Assembly: GCA_022599915.1 (NCBI GenBank)
Contig: JAHZLH010000001.1
Span: forward strand, 55,542 to 119,541
Origin: Actinomycetes bacterium
GTDB lineage: Bacteria > Actinomycetota > Actinomycetes > S36-B12 > GCA-2699445
Length of the DNA stretch: 64,000 nucleotides
Reading direction: 5' to 3'
Both the position numbers and the translations under genes were made by a program. Below are positions 1 through 10,917 of the stretch, in pieces; the first letter of the stretch is position 1; each line of letters begins with the position of its first letter. The notes beneath the pieces are model-generated. The model saw nothing but the letters and a program-made list of their open reading frames with translations, was not told where the DNA came from and did no database searches.

Positions 1-265
1 GGTGTACCGGTCCAGCAAGTTTGGCAACATCGCTGGTTGTGTCGTTCGCAGTGGCCAGGTCAAGCGCAACAGCTCGGCTCGGCTGGTACGCGATGGCACT
101 GTGGTTGCGAACAATCTCAAGGTCGAGTCGCTGCGGCGGTTCAAGGACGACGTCACCGAGGTGCGGGACGGCTACGAGTGCGGCATCGGGCTCGGCAGCT
201 TCAACGACATCAAGGAGGGCGACGTGATCGAGACCTTCGAAAACCAGGAGAAGCCGCGCACGTAA
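1..265 (+). CDS. infB: Translation initiation factor IF-2, C-terminal end (partial)
   Basis: The window opens inside this gene; the first full codon is at position 2 and the stop is TAA at 263-265. The 88 or so visible residues match the last beta-barrel domain (domain IV) of IF-2, which binds the formylated CCA end of initiator tRNA. The stretches [28 protein letters not shown] and [11 protein letters not shown] are typical of this end of the protein. The GTPase domain lies upstream, outside the window. The next genes (decayed DUF503, rbfA, truB, ribF) follow the usual actinobacterial infB order, which supports the call. Confidence 0.95.
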   Translation, partial: VYRSSKFGNIAGCVVRSGQVKRNSSARLVRDGTVVANNLKVESLRRFKDDVTEVRDGYECGIGLGSFNDIKEGDVIETFENQEKPRT

Positions 266-277
266 TAGGGGCAGTCG

Positions 278-573
278 ATGTTTGTCGGAGCGATGGAGTT
301 CGACTGATTACTTGGCGATGTTCGTTCGCTGAAGCACAAGCGGATGATCTGCGACCGATAGTGGAGTCGCTACGAAGCTTCGAGGTGTCGGCCGCGGAAG
401 TGGCCGACCAGGATCTGTATCGACGCGCTCAACTCGGGGTGGCAGTGACCGCTACTGATACGCAACACTGAGATCACGTGCTCGATCGCTGTGAACAGCT
501 CGTCGCCGCGCGACCGGAGATTGAGTTGCTCAGTTGTGGCCGACGGATCTTCTGGTTGGCGGACGGGGAGTGA
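278..573 (+). pseudogene. DUF503 (YlxP-like) protein, decayed
   Basis: DUF503 proteins (about 95 residues, function not well known) usually sit between infB and rbfA, and the remains are here. From ATG 278 the frame reads MFVGAMEFD, then TGA at 305-307, then LLGDVRSLKHKRM. Near 344-349 the homology moves to the other frame (a one-base loss, as in ATCCTG to ATCTG, would explain it) and goes on as LRPIVESLRSFEVSAAEV...DQDLYRRAQLGVAV. A second in-frame TGA lies at 469-471, after which DHVLDRCEQLVAARPEIELL continues to the normal end at 571-573. Two stops and one frameshift in 300 bp, with intact neighbours, point to real decay, although clustered assembly errors cannot be excluded. Confidence 0.8.
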
Positions 574-588
574 AGAGAGGAATGACTC

Positions 589-1035
589 ATGAGTGACCAC
601 GAAGCGCGGGTCCGGCGGCTAGCCGATCGCATTCATGAAATTGTTGCTCAACTCCTGGGGCGACGAGTGAAGGATCCGCGGCTGGGTTTCGTCACGGTGA
701 CTGACGTGCGGCTGACCAACGACATGCGCGAAGCCACAGTTTTTTACACCGTCATGGGTGATGAGTCTGAGCAGGCGGATACCGCGGTTGCGCTGAAGTC
801 GGCCACCGGCATGATCCGTACCGAAGTAGGACGTATTACCGGCGTACGGTTCGCGCCCACGATTGCTTTTGTTCATGACGCGTTGCCCACCACGGCGGCT
901 CATATTGAGGAGTTGTTAGACCGCGCAGCTCGCGATGATGCCCGAGTCCACGAGCAGGCCGCCGGAGCTGAGTTTGCCGGGGAGGTCGATCCCTACCGGC
1001 ACGAGCAGGACGGGGAACCGGAAGCGAATCAATAG
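589..1035 (+). CDS. rbfA: Ribosome-binding factor A
   Basis: A 148-residue protein with the KH-type fold of RbfA, which binds the immature 30S subunit and helps 16S rRNA 5' end maturation and cold adaptation. Typical features are the start ARRVRRLADRI-like helix (here EARVRRLADRIHEI), KDPRLGFVTVTDV, and the C-terminal FVHDALPTTAAHIEELL helix. An acidic tail of about 25 residues follows, common in actinobacterial forms. ATG 589 is preceded by GAGAGG at 574-579. The stop overlaps the GTG start of truB by one base, so the two are translated together. Confidence 0.95.
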   Translation: MSDHEARVRRLADRIHEIVAQLLGRRVKDPRLGFVTVTDVRLTNDMREATVFYTVMGDESEQADTAVALKSATGMIRTEVGRITGVRFAPTIAFVHDALPTTAAHIEELLDRAARDDARVHEQAAGAEFAGEVDPYRHEQDGEPEANQ

Positions 1036-1967
1036 TGGTCGCAACAGGGCACGGGGTGCTGCTGGTGGATAAACCAGCAGGTATCAGTAGTCAGGCGGCC
1101 GTTTCCCGGGTGAAACGTTCCGGTCAGTTCCGCAAGGTCGGTCACGCCGGGACACTAGATCCGGCTGCTACGGGGTTGCTGGTCACAGGTATCGGGGCGG
1201 GGACTCGTCTCCTCAGGTACTTTGTGGGGCTCGATAAGGACTACACCGCGACGGTGCGACTAGGTATCGCCACTGATACCGAGGACGCTCACGGGCAGCC
1301 CACTGCCTCGCCTGGATGTGAGTCGGTTGCTGATCTCACCGCCGCTGCGGCGCAACTGACCGGAGATCTGCTGCAACGACCGTCGGCGGTATCGGCGATC
1401 AAGATTGACGGGCAACGGGCTTATCGCCGCGTTCGGCGCGGTGAGGAGGTCGAGCTGCCTGAGCGGCCAGTCACAGTTCAGCGATTCGACATCCTGGCGC
1501 AGCGTGAGGCAAGGGCAGACGACCTGCCAGTCATCGACGTTGATATCGCCGTAACCGTGTCGAGTGGCACCTATGTCCGGGCGTTGGGGCGCGATTTGGC
1601 GGAGGCGGTAGACACAGTTGGGCATCTGATCGCCTTGCGTCGTACCAGAGTTGGACCATTTCACAGCAGCGATTCATGCAGCCTCGACGATGTGAGTTCA
1701 ACAACGACACTGCTCACATTGGGAGAAGCGGCAACGGCCGTACTCCCCAGCGTTGTCCTACCAACAGGCCAGGATCGGGCGGTGGCACTGGGCCAGCGCA
1801 TCCCGACGATAGGGACCGGTAGCGGACCCTATGCCTTGCTGAATGAACAGGGAGATCTGCTGGCAGTGGCTACGGTCGAGCAGGGGCGCTATCGGTATGC
1901 CATGGTGGTTCCCATGGATGCGATTCCCGCATTCGCACGCGGCTCTGGCAGGGTGGAGGAGTCATGA
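1035..1967 (+). CDS. truB: tRNA pseudouridine(55) synthase
   Basis: TruB (310 residues) makes pseudouridine 55 in the T-loop of tRNAs. The N-terminal LLVDKPAGISS and the motif HAGTLDPAATG at about residues 37-47 are diagnostic; Asp42 is the catalytic aspartate. YTATVRLGIATDTEDAHG and SSGTYVRALGRDL are further conserved blocks. A short C-terminal region of about 80 residues corresponds to the actinobacterial TruB C-terminal domain. It starts with GTG at 1035, inside the rbfA stop, and its own TGA overlaps the ribF ATG (ATGA at 1964-1967), so rbfA-truB-ribF form a translationally coupled set. Confidence 0.96.
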   Translation: MVATGHGVLLVDKPAGISSQAAVSRVKRSGQFRKVGHAGTLDPAATGLLVTGIGAGTRLLRYFVGLDKDYTATVRLGIATDTEDAHGQPTASPGCESVADLTAAAAQLTGDLLQRPSAVSAIKIDGQRAYRRVRRGEEVELPERPVTVQRFDILAQREARADDLPVIDVDIAVTVSSGTYVRALGRDLAEAVDTVGHLIALRRTRVGPFHSSDSCSLDDVSSTTTLLTLGEAATAVLPSVVLPTGQDRAVALGQRIPTIGTGSGPYALLNEQGDLLAVATVEQGRYRYAMVVPMDAIPAFARGSGRVEES

Positions 1968-2932
1968 CTGGTATCGACATCATCACCGGACCACCGCGAC
2001 CCCAGGCGACACAGCGGGCCGTGGTGTGTATCGGCGTCTTTGATGGCGTTCACCGTGGTCACCGTTGGCTGATTGCCCAGGCCAGGGCGGCGGCAGACCG
2101 AGCAGGTTTGCCGCTGGTAGTGATGACGTTCGACCCACATCCTCGCTCGGTAGTAGCGTCCCAACAGGCTCCATGTGCGCTAGCCACTTTAGGTTTGCGC
2201 GTTCGGTTACTGGCAGCGGCTGGGGCAGACGCAGTGCGAGTCGTCAACTTCGACAAGGCGACCGCGGCGCTCTCGCCGCAAGACTTCGTTGAACAGTTCC
2301 TCGTGGCAGATCTTGCTGCTGCCCACGTTGTAGTGGGGGAGAACTGGCGGTTCGGACGAAAGGCGCAAGGGGACAGCGACCTGCTGCAAGAGTTAGGAAA
2401 AACCTACGACTTCTCGGTGGAGCCGATTGGGCTTCACACCAGTCGCGACGGCGAGGTGTGGTCCTCTAGCAGAATCAGAAACCTGTTGCGCAGCGGTGAT
2501 GTCCAGTCAGCATCGGTAGGGCTGGGCCGGCTGCATCGGTGTGAGGGTCTGGTAGTTCCGGGTGACCAGCGGGGTCGGCTCTTGGGTTTTCCGACGGCTA
2601 ACCTCGACGTACCGGCCGAGTACTGCCGACCCGGTAACGGTGTGTATGCCGGAAGTCTGGTCGTGGATCCGTATGGGGTAGAACCACAGAGTTACCTAGC
2701 CGCGATCTCGGTGGGAATCAACAGCACCTTCGGGGCCACCACGCCGCGGGTTGAGGCCCATGCCATCGATCATGATGATCTGCAGTTATACGGCAAGTTC
2801 GTGGCAGTAGATTTTCAACAGCAACTACGACCCATGGTGGCCTTCGACTCAGCAGATCAGTTGGTCTCCGCGATCGCAGCTGATGTGGCTGCTGCCCGGG
2901 TTATTGCCGACGTGCCCACATCCGGCCAATGA
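1964..2932 (+). CDS. ribF: Bifunctional riboflavin kinase / FAD synthetase
   Basis: RibF (322 residues) phosphorylates riboflavin to FMN and adenylates FMN to FAD. The N-terminal nucleotidyltransferase half has GVFDGVHRGH at about 24-33, with the HxGH signature, and SSSRIR at about 166-171. The C-terminal kinase half has GFPTANL near 207-213, the PTAN motif that binds ATP-Mg. It overlaps truB by 4 bp. Its last 32 bases overlap the 3' end of the convergent TMEM175-like gene, so the two transcripts are complementary at their ends. Confidence 0.96.
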   Translation: MTGIDIITGPPRPQATQRAVVCIGVFDGVHRGHRWLIAQARAAADRAGLPLVVMTFDPHPRSVVASQQAPCALATLGLRVRLLAAAGADAVRVVNFDKATAALSPQDFVEQFLVADLAAAHVVVGENWRFGRKAQGDSDLLQELGKTYDFSVEPIGLHTSRDGEVWSSSRIRNLLRSGDVQSASVGLGRLHRCEGLVVPGDQRGRLLGFPTANLDVPAEYCRPGNGVYAGSLVVDPYGVEPQSYLAAISVGINSTFGATTPRVEAHAIDHDDLQLYGKFVAVDFQQQLRPMVAFDSADQLVSAIAADVAAARVIADVPTSGQ

Positions 2933-4112
2933 CCGGCATCAGCAGAAATCCCAGGAAACACCATGGGCCGATGAAGAGGGAAGCCACACCCATGATGAGG
3001 AACAGCGCCGCGAAGATCAACGGGAACTTGCTCGGCGCACGCTGATCGTCCGAGTCGGTCCGCAACTCCGGATGTCGATGAGCATAGGCGTCGATAGCGA
3101 ATGCAACCAGGTTGATCAGTGACATCGTTCCCAGGTAGAGCAGCGCACTACCTTCTGCTGGCTCGGATTCTCCCTGTAACCCGGCCGAGAAGGCCAAAAA
3201 GACCATCAGGATGAGCCAGATTAAGGACAACGTGATCAGTCTTGGCGAGTAGTCCTTCAGCGTCTCAAAGATCCGATGGTGCACAAACCAGAAGCGGGCC
3301 ATCACGAAGAACGTCACCAAGAAAGCGCCGCCCTTCCACAATGCGTCTATGTCCAAATCGCTGATATCGCCACTGTCGGTGGCGTCGGAGACGACATCAA
3401 TCAGCGGCAGAATCAACAAAGTGATGGCGATCGCAATGACAGCGTCTGAGAAATTGACGATTCGATCGAAGCCGCGTTCGGTGTGTGGCGGTGCGGGCGG
3501 ATTATGTTTCGCGGTAATCCCACTAATAACCGGAATCAGCAAAAAGCCGACATACACGTAGTCAGCGGTCAATTCGATCTGACTCAACAGCCCCATGGAG
3601 GCGAAGAGTCCCGGGAAAAGCCATAGCCACTGATTGACCTTTGCCTGGTCGGGATTTATCAGTAACTGCGGCTGATCAGCTACGTAATTGGACATCAAAG
3701 CCGCCGCAACGGTGACCACAGTTAAGCCACCGAAATACATGAGTCCGATGAAGTTGCTCGCTGATGCTTCGTTCAGGAGACCGGAGGGAAAAGCGAGGAA
3801 GACGATGCCGGCTAGCCAAATGAACACCAGCACCATCAGTCGTGGGGTGTAGTCCTTGACTCGTTCGAAAATCTGATGATGAGTCGACCAGAACTGGGTA
3901 ATGAGCCAGAACGTTAGCGCGAACCACAGCACCTGCCACCAGGTCTCCGGCTGCAGCAGGATGTTTTCAGCATCCGGATCCCCGTTGTAATCGCTTACAC
4001 GGCTGATTAACGGCAAGATCAGCAACGTAGCGGCAATGGCTGCCACCGCGTCAGTGAAGTTGACGAGACGGTCGAAGCCACGTTCAGTATGGACGGGATC
4101 AGCGCGATGCAT
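2901..4112 (-). CDS. TMEM175-type (DUF1211) channel-like membrane protein, tandem-fused
   Basis: A 403-residue polytopic membrane protein made of two related halves. Each opens with a TMEM175 signature: RLVNFTDAVAAIAATL at 15-30 and RIVNFSDAVIAIAITL at 217-232, each preceded by HTERGFD. Each half also repeats a block after the second predicted helix (STHHQIFERVKDYTPRL and FVHHRIFETLKDYSPRL). Proteins of this family form potassium channels; bacterial members studied are usually single-repeat tetramers of about 200 residues, whereas animal TMEM175 has two fused repeats as here. The first repeat has FTD where FSD is usual. ATG 4112 has GGGAGAG upstream. The channel role is inferred from family membership. 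Confidence 0.85.
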   Translation of the reverse strand: MHRADPVHTERGFDRLVNFTDAVAAIAATLLILPLISRVSDYNGDPDAENILLQPETWWQVLWFALTFWLITQFWSTHHQIFERVKDYTPRLMVLVFIWLAGIVFLAFPSGLLNEASASNFIGLMYFGGLTVVTVAAALMSNYVADQPQLLINPDQAKVNQWLWLFPGLFASMGLLSQIELTADYVYVGFLLIPVISGITAKHNPPAPPHTERGFDRIVNFSDAVIAIAITLLILPLIDVVSDATDSGDISDLDIDALWKGGAFLVTFFVMARFWFVHHRIFETLKDYSPRLITLSLIWLILMVFLAFSAGLQGESEPAEGSALLYLGTMSLINLVAFAIDAYAHRHPELRTDSDDQRAPSKFPLIFAALFLIMGVASLFIGPWCFLGFLLMPVIGRMWARRQ

Positions 4113-4278
4113 GGATATACTCTCCCGGATCGCTAGGGCGCCGTCAGCAGCACCCCCGGTGGCGTGTCGGAGTTTTGCTTCTGATGCGTTACCATCGTCT
4201 TGACGGTCTTGGGGCGGGCGCCCCGAGATTCGCGACTACCAACCGCAACTCGATTGCCAGATGCGCCCGGAGGTTCAC

Positions 4279-4548
4279 ATGCCGCTGTCTGCGGAAGTCA
4301 AGCAAGAGATCATGACCGAGTACGCCACCCATGAGGGGGATACCGGTAGTCCTGAGGTTCAGGTCGCGCTGCTTAGTCGGCGCATCAACGACCTCACTGG
4401 CCATCTCAAGGAGCACAAGCACGACCATCACAGTCGCCGTGGGCTGCTGTTGCTGGTTGGCCAACGCCGCCGCTTGCTGGACTACCTGGCAGACCGTGAC
4501 ATTACGCGCTACCGCTCACTGATCGAGCGACTGGGTATCCGCCGCTAA
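4279..4548 (+). CDS. rpsO: 30S ribosomal protein S15
   Basis: S15 (89 residues) binds the central domain of 16S rRNA early in 30S assembly. The full family pattern is visible: [48 protein letters not shown], and RRRLLDYL...[12 protein letters not shown]. The start is taken at ATG 4279, preceded by CGGAGG at 4268-4273 and giving the standard length; an in-frame ATG at 4261 would add six unrelated residues. It is followed by pnp, the usual arrangement. Confidence 0.97.
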   Translation: MPLSAEVKQEIMTEYATHEGDTGSPEVQVALLSRRINDLTGHLKEHKHDHHSRRGLLLLVGQRRRLLDYLADRDITRYRSLIERLGIRR

Positions 4549-4624
4549 TCGGCGACTGGCTGCCCCACGACATACTCACAACTAAATAATCCAATCCCTA
4601 TCCGGGGCCACGCACAAAGATGCC

Positions 4625-4642
4625 GGTCCTCGGTGGTGGACC
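4625..4642 (+). other. Possible stem-loop in the rpsO-pnp leader
   Basis: GGTCC at 4625-4629 can pair with GGACC at 4638-4642 around an 8-base loop, with more pairing possible between the flanking CC and GG bases. In Escherichia coli the rpsO-pnp interval holds an RNase III-cut hairpin used in pnp autoregulation. A similar role here is only a guess; there is no T tract, so it is not a clear terminator. Confidence 0.3.
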
Positions 4643-4714
4643 CCGGGCCATGCCCGTGCTCCTCGATCGAAGGCCGACCACAGGGTGAGCCTCGGTCAAA
4701 TCAGAGGAGGGCCC

Positions 4715-6919
4715 GTGGAGGGTACCCAAGTTCATTCTGCCGAAGCCGTGATTGATAACGGCGAGTACGGCACCCGCACTATTACGTTCGAAACCGGTCG
4801 GCTTGCTCGGCAAGCTGGTGGTTCAGCGGTCGTTTCTCTCGACGGCGACACCATGTTGCTGTCGGCGACGTCCGCATCGAAGAAGCCCAAAGAGCATCTC
4901 GACTTCTTCCCGCTCACGGTCGACGTCGAAGAGCGGATGTACGCGGTCGGGCGGATCCCCGGCTCGTTCTTCCGGCGCGAAGGTCGTCCCAGTGAAGAAG
5001 CGATCCTGACTTGCCGGTTGATCGACCGGCCGTTGCGTCCCTCATTCGTCAAGGGTCTGCGAAACGAAGTACAGGTCGTGGTCACCGTCTTGTCGCTGTA
5101 CCCCGGTCATCTCTACGACGTGGTGGCGATCAATGCCGCCTCGATGTCCACCATGCTGGCTGGACTTCCGTTCAGCGGTCCGATCGGCGGCGTGCGGGTG
5201 GCCCTGATCAACGGTCAATGGGTGGCGTTCCCGACTCACCAGCAGTTAGAGGAAGCCACCTTCGACATGGTGGTCGCTGGTCGTGTAGTCGGTGACGACG
5301 TCGCGATCATGATGGTGGAGGCGGAATCCACCAACGCCACCATTGAGTTGGTGGAGCAAGGTCACACCGCGCCGACCGAAGAGATTGTCGCGGAGGGACT
5401 CGAGTCCTCCAAGCCATTCATTCGTGCGCTGTGCGATGCCCAGAGCGAGGTGGCAGCCACAGCCGCTAAGGAGACTGCCGAGTATCCGGTGTTTCCCGAT
5501 TACGAAGATGACGTCTTCACTGCGGTCGAAAGCGCTGCCCAGGAGCAGCTCGCTACCGCGCTGACCATCGCTGACAAGGTGGAGCGCAACGATGAGCTGG
5601 ATCGGATCAGCGCAGACACGGTGGCATCACTCGCTGAGCAGTTCCCGGAGCGGGAAGGCGAAATCAAAGCCGCCTTGCGCTCACTCACCAAGCAGGTTGT
5701 TCGTCAGCGAGTATTGCGCGACAAGGTGCGCATCGATGGCCGCGGCTTGAGCGACATCCGGCCGCTGTCTGCTGAACTGGATATCGTGCCGCGGGCGCAC
5801 GGCTCCGCACTGTTCGAGCGCGGTGAGACCCAGATCATGGGTGTGACCACGCTGAACATGCTGCGCATGGAGCAGCAGCTGGACACGCTGCACCCGGAAA
5901 CGCGCAAGCGGTACATGCACAACTACAACTTCCCGCCGTATTCCACCGGAGAGACCGGTCGGGTTGGTTCACCCAAGCGTCGTGAGATCGGCCATGGTGC
6001 GCTAGCCGAGCGTGCCCTGATGCCGGTGTTGCCAAGCCGGGAAGATTTCCCCTACGCCATCCGGCAGGTATCGGAGGCGCTGAGTTCCAACGGTTCGACC
6101 TCGATGGGTTCGGTGTGTGCCTCAACGCTGTCACTCCTCAACGCGGGTGTGCCGCTGAAGGCTCCGGTGGCGGGTATCGCCATGGGTCTGATCTCCGACA
6201 CTGTCGATGGTGAGACCGAATACGTCGCGCTTACCGACATTCTGGGTGCCGAGGACGCTTACGGCGACATGGACTTCAAGGTCGCCGGCACGCCGGAATT
6301 CGTGACCGCCTTGCAGCTCGATACCAAACTGGACGGTATCCCCGCCAGCATTTTGGCCGGTGCGCTGACCCAGGCCAAGGAGGCTCGGACCACGATCCTA
6401 GGCGTCATGACCGACGCCATTGAGGCTCCCGGAGAAATGTCAGAGCATGCGCCTCGGATCATCGCGATCAACATCCCGGTCGACAAGATCGGTGAAGTGA
6501 TTGGGCCGAAGGGCAAGATCATCAACCAGATCCAAGAGGACACTGGTGCTGAGCTCACCATCGAAGATGACGGCACGATCTACATCGGGGCTGCTGATGG
6601 GTCGGCTGCTGAGGCCGCTCGCACTGCTGTCAACAACATCGCGAACCCGGCGATGCCGGAGGTCGGCGAACGCTACCTCGGCACCGTGGTGAAGAACATG
6701 AACTTCGGTTCCTTCATCTCCCTGATGCCCGGCAAAGATGGCCTACTGCACATCTCTGAGGTGCGGAAGTTGGTCGGCGGCAAGCGGATCGACTCCGTGG
6801 ATGACGTGCTGTCGGTGGGCCAGAAGGTCCAGGTCGAGATCAAGGAAATCCAGGACCGCGGCAAGCTGTCGCTGGCCCCAGTGCTGGATGACGAGGAATC
6901 GGCCGAGACGGCGCAGTAA
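4715..6919 (+). CDS. pnp: Polyribonucleotide nucleotidyltransferase (PNPase)
   Basis: PNPase degrades RNA from the 3' end using phosphate and can also add nucleotides. The 734-residue product has two RNase PH domains (the active second one contains [13 protein letters not shown] and [10 protein letters not shown]), a KH domain from about 583 ([17 protein letters not shown]) and an S1 domain from about 650 ([17 protein letters not shown]). The start is placed at GTG 4715 because GAGGAGG lies just upstream at 4704-4710; an in-frame GTG at 4685 would add ten residues and lacks a ribosome site. pepR begins one base after the stop. Confidence 0.97.
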   Translation: MEGTQVHSAEAVIDNGEYGTRTITFETGRLARQAGGSAVVSLDGDTMLLSATSASKKPKEHLDFFPLTVDVEERMYAVGRIPGSFFRREGRPSEEAILTCRLIDRPLRPSFVKGLRNEVQVVVTVLSLYPGHLYDVVAINAASMSTMLAGLPFSGPIGGVRVALINGQWVAFPTHQQLEEATFDMVVAGRVVGDDVAIMMVEAESTNATIELVEQGHTAPTEEIVAEGLESSKPFIRALCDAQSEVAATAAKETAEYPVFPDYEDDVFTAVESAAQEQLATALTIADKVERNDELDRISADTVASLAEQFPEREGEIKAALRSLTKQVVRQRVLRDKVRIDGRGLSDIRPLSAELDIVPRAHGSALFERGETQIMGVTTLNMLRMEQQLDTLHPETRKRYMHNYNFPPYSTGETGRVGSPKRREIGHGALAERALMPVLPSREDFPYAIRQVSEALSSNGSTSMGSVCASTLSLLNAGVPLKAPVAGIAMGLISDTVDGETEYVALTDILGAEDAYGDMDFKVAGTPEFVTALQLDTKLDGIPASILAGALTQAKEARTTILGVMTDAIEAPGEMSEHAPRIIAINIPVDKIGEVIGPKGKIINQIQEDTGAELTIEDDGTIYIGAADGSAAEAARTAVNNIANPAMPEVGERYLGTVVKNMNFGSFISLMPGKDGLLHISEVRKLVGGKRIDSVDDVLSVGQKVQVEIKEIQDRGKLSLAPVLDDEESAETAQ

Positions 6920-6920
6920 A

Positions 6921-9446
<2,526 letters not shown>

Positions 9447-9447
<1 letters not shown>

Positions 9448-9917
9448 TGCGAGCGGTAGTGCAGCGGTGCGATAGCGCCGAAGTGGTCGTTGCGGGGGAG
9501 CAGGTCGGTGGATTCACTGGTCCCGGCCTGACGGTCCTGTTGGGGATTCGACGAGGGGATACCCGCGAACAGGCGACTAAGCTTGCGGAAAAAATTTGGC
9601 GGTTGCGGATTTTTCGGCCCGACCGTTATCCAGAGCTCACCTGTGCTCCTCCCAGCGGTAGCAGTGAGGTATCCGCCGCTGATTTGGAACTTCCAGTCTT
9701 GGTGGTCAGCCAGTTCACGCTGTACGGGCGCACAGACAAAGGCCGTCGACCCACCTGGGAGGATGCCGCTGGTGGTGAGGAGGCAGAGCCGCTGATAGAT
9801 GAGTTTGTCGCGGCCCTCCGGGGAGTAGGGGCTACCGTTTCGACCGGAGCTTTCGGAGCAGACATGCGGGTCTCGCTGACCAACGATGGCCCCATCACGC
9901 TGATCGTTGAGGTGTAG
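9447..9917 (+). CDS. dtd: D-aminoacyl-tRNA deacylase
   Basis: DTD (156 residues) removes D-amino acids, and misplaced glycine, from tRNA. Diagnostic are the N-terminal MRAVVQRC, the SQFTLYG motif at 88-94 and the C-terminal NDGPITL block with the Gly-cisPro pair that gives chiral selectivity. There is a short insertion around 66-76 compared with compact family members. ATG 9447 overlaps the preceding TGA, so it is probably translated by coupling. Confidence 0.94.
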
Positions 9918-9987
9918 GAATCACGTTGTCGGGTGCTAACCGACCTTGCGCCAGATAATCTTTCGAAGCATGTCGGAGACCGGTGAC

Positions 9988-10542
9988 ATGACCACTGCAA
10001 CGAGCATCGCGAGCTTGATCGCGTTCGGCCTCATCGTGATCTTGCTCGTTTTGAGCGTTCGTTCTCGCCGGCTGCGCAAGCAACTCGGCTACTCGAAGCG
10101 AACCCGGTTGCGGTTGCTGGCGATGGAGGCATTGGAGCCGCCGTTGGAGCTCGCCCTCATCGGCGTTTTGCTGTGGGAGGAACTCACTACGGATGTCACT
10201 CACGTTCTCGTAGCAGTGCTGGCAATCGTTCCCGGTCTTTTGATGGGCCGGTATCGGGCCAACGAGAGTTTTGTTGAGGCGGTGCCCAAGCACCGAGCCG
10301 TGATCGTGCGACACACCAAGGGCGAGTTCATCGGGCTGGCAGCGATCGTGTTCCTCAAGGTACTGGAGGGGACTGCGGAGGGCGGCGCTTTCACCTTCCC
10401 GTATTGGCTCACCCTGGTGCTGACGGCCGGATTGGTCATCATCTTCTGCGAATCCACCGCCCGCGTGGTCACTCTCTATCGGAAGTATGGTGAAGCCGCA
10501 GCAGATGTCCCCTCGCAATCGAGCGGCGACACCGCCGCATAG
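9988..10542 (+). CDS. Conserved hypothetical membrane protein
   Basis: About 184 residues with four or five predicted membrane helices (near 4-24, 55-75, 78-98, 115-135 and 142-162) and a basic loop RSRRLRKQLGYSKRTRLR after the first. No characterised family is recognised. The start is uncertain: ATG 9988 has GGAGA 8 nt upstream; ATG 9970 would add six residues and has TAATCT 8 nt upstream. It stands alone, with DUF4242 87 bp downstream. Confidence 0.65.
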   Translation: MTTATSIASLIAFGLIVILLVLSVRSRRLRKQLGYSKRTRLRLLAMEALEPPLELALIGVLLWEELTTDVTHVLVAVLAIVPGLLMGRYRANESFVEAVPKHRAVIVRHTKGEFIGLAAIVFLKVLEGTAEGGAFTFPYWLTLVLTAGLVIIFCESTARVVTLYRKYGEAAADVPSQSSGDTAA

Positions 10543-10628
10543 CTGCGGTAACCCTCTGGGTCACTCGACAGGACTTCGTCTGGTCTGAGTCCTAGGCTCG
10601 AAAGCATCACTACGGCAGAGGAGCAGTG

Positions 10629-10877
10629 ATGGCAAAATTCATGGATATTCATCGTGGGATGAATGACATTAGTCCCGAGGCGCTTGCAGCGGCACACGAC
10701 GCGGATCTGGCGCTACAAGACGGTGAAGGTGTGGAATTCACCCACGCCTGGGCCGATCCAGAATCTGGGATGGTGTTTTGTTTGTCGACCGGCCCGGACA
10801 TGGCAGCGGTGCAGCGGGTTCACGAGCAGGCAGGACATCCAGCTGACGAGATCTATGCGATCGGGGTAGAGGTCTAG
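10629..10877 (+). CDS. DUF4242 (SCO4226-like) small protein
   Basis: An 82-residue protein of the DUF4242 family, recognised by FMDIHRGM at the start, AAAHDADLALQ, the AWADPESGMVFCLS block and HEQAGHPADEIYAI near the end. The Streptomyces member SCO4226 has been described as a nickel-binding ferredoxin-like protein; the role here is unknown. ATG 10629 is preferred over GTG 10626 because AGAGGAG at 10617-10623 gives it normal spacing. Confidence 0.85.
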   Translation: MAKFMDIHRGMNDISPEALAAAHDADLALQDGEGVEFTHAWADPESGMVFCLSTGPDMAAVQRVHEQAGHPADEIYAIGVEV

Positions 10878-10917
10878 CCGTTGCCGCTGATGGGGATTTC
10901 TTGCAGTAACTGATGCG

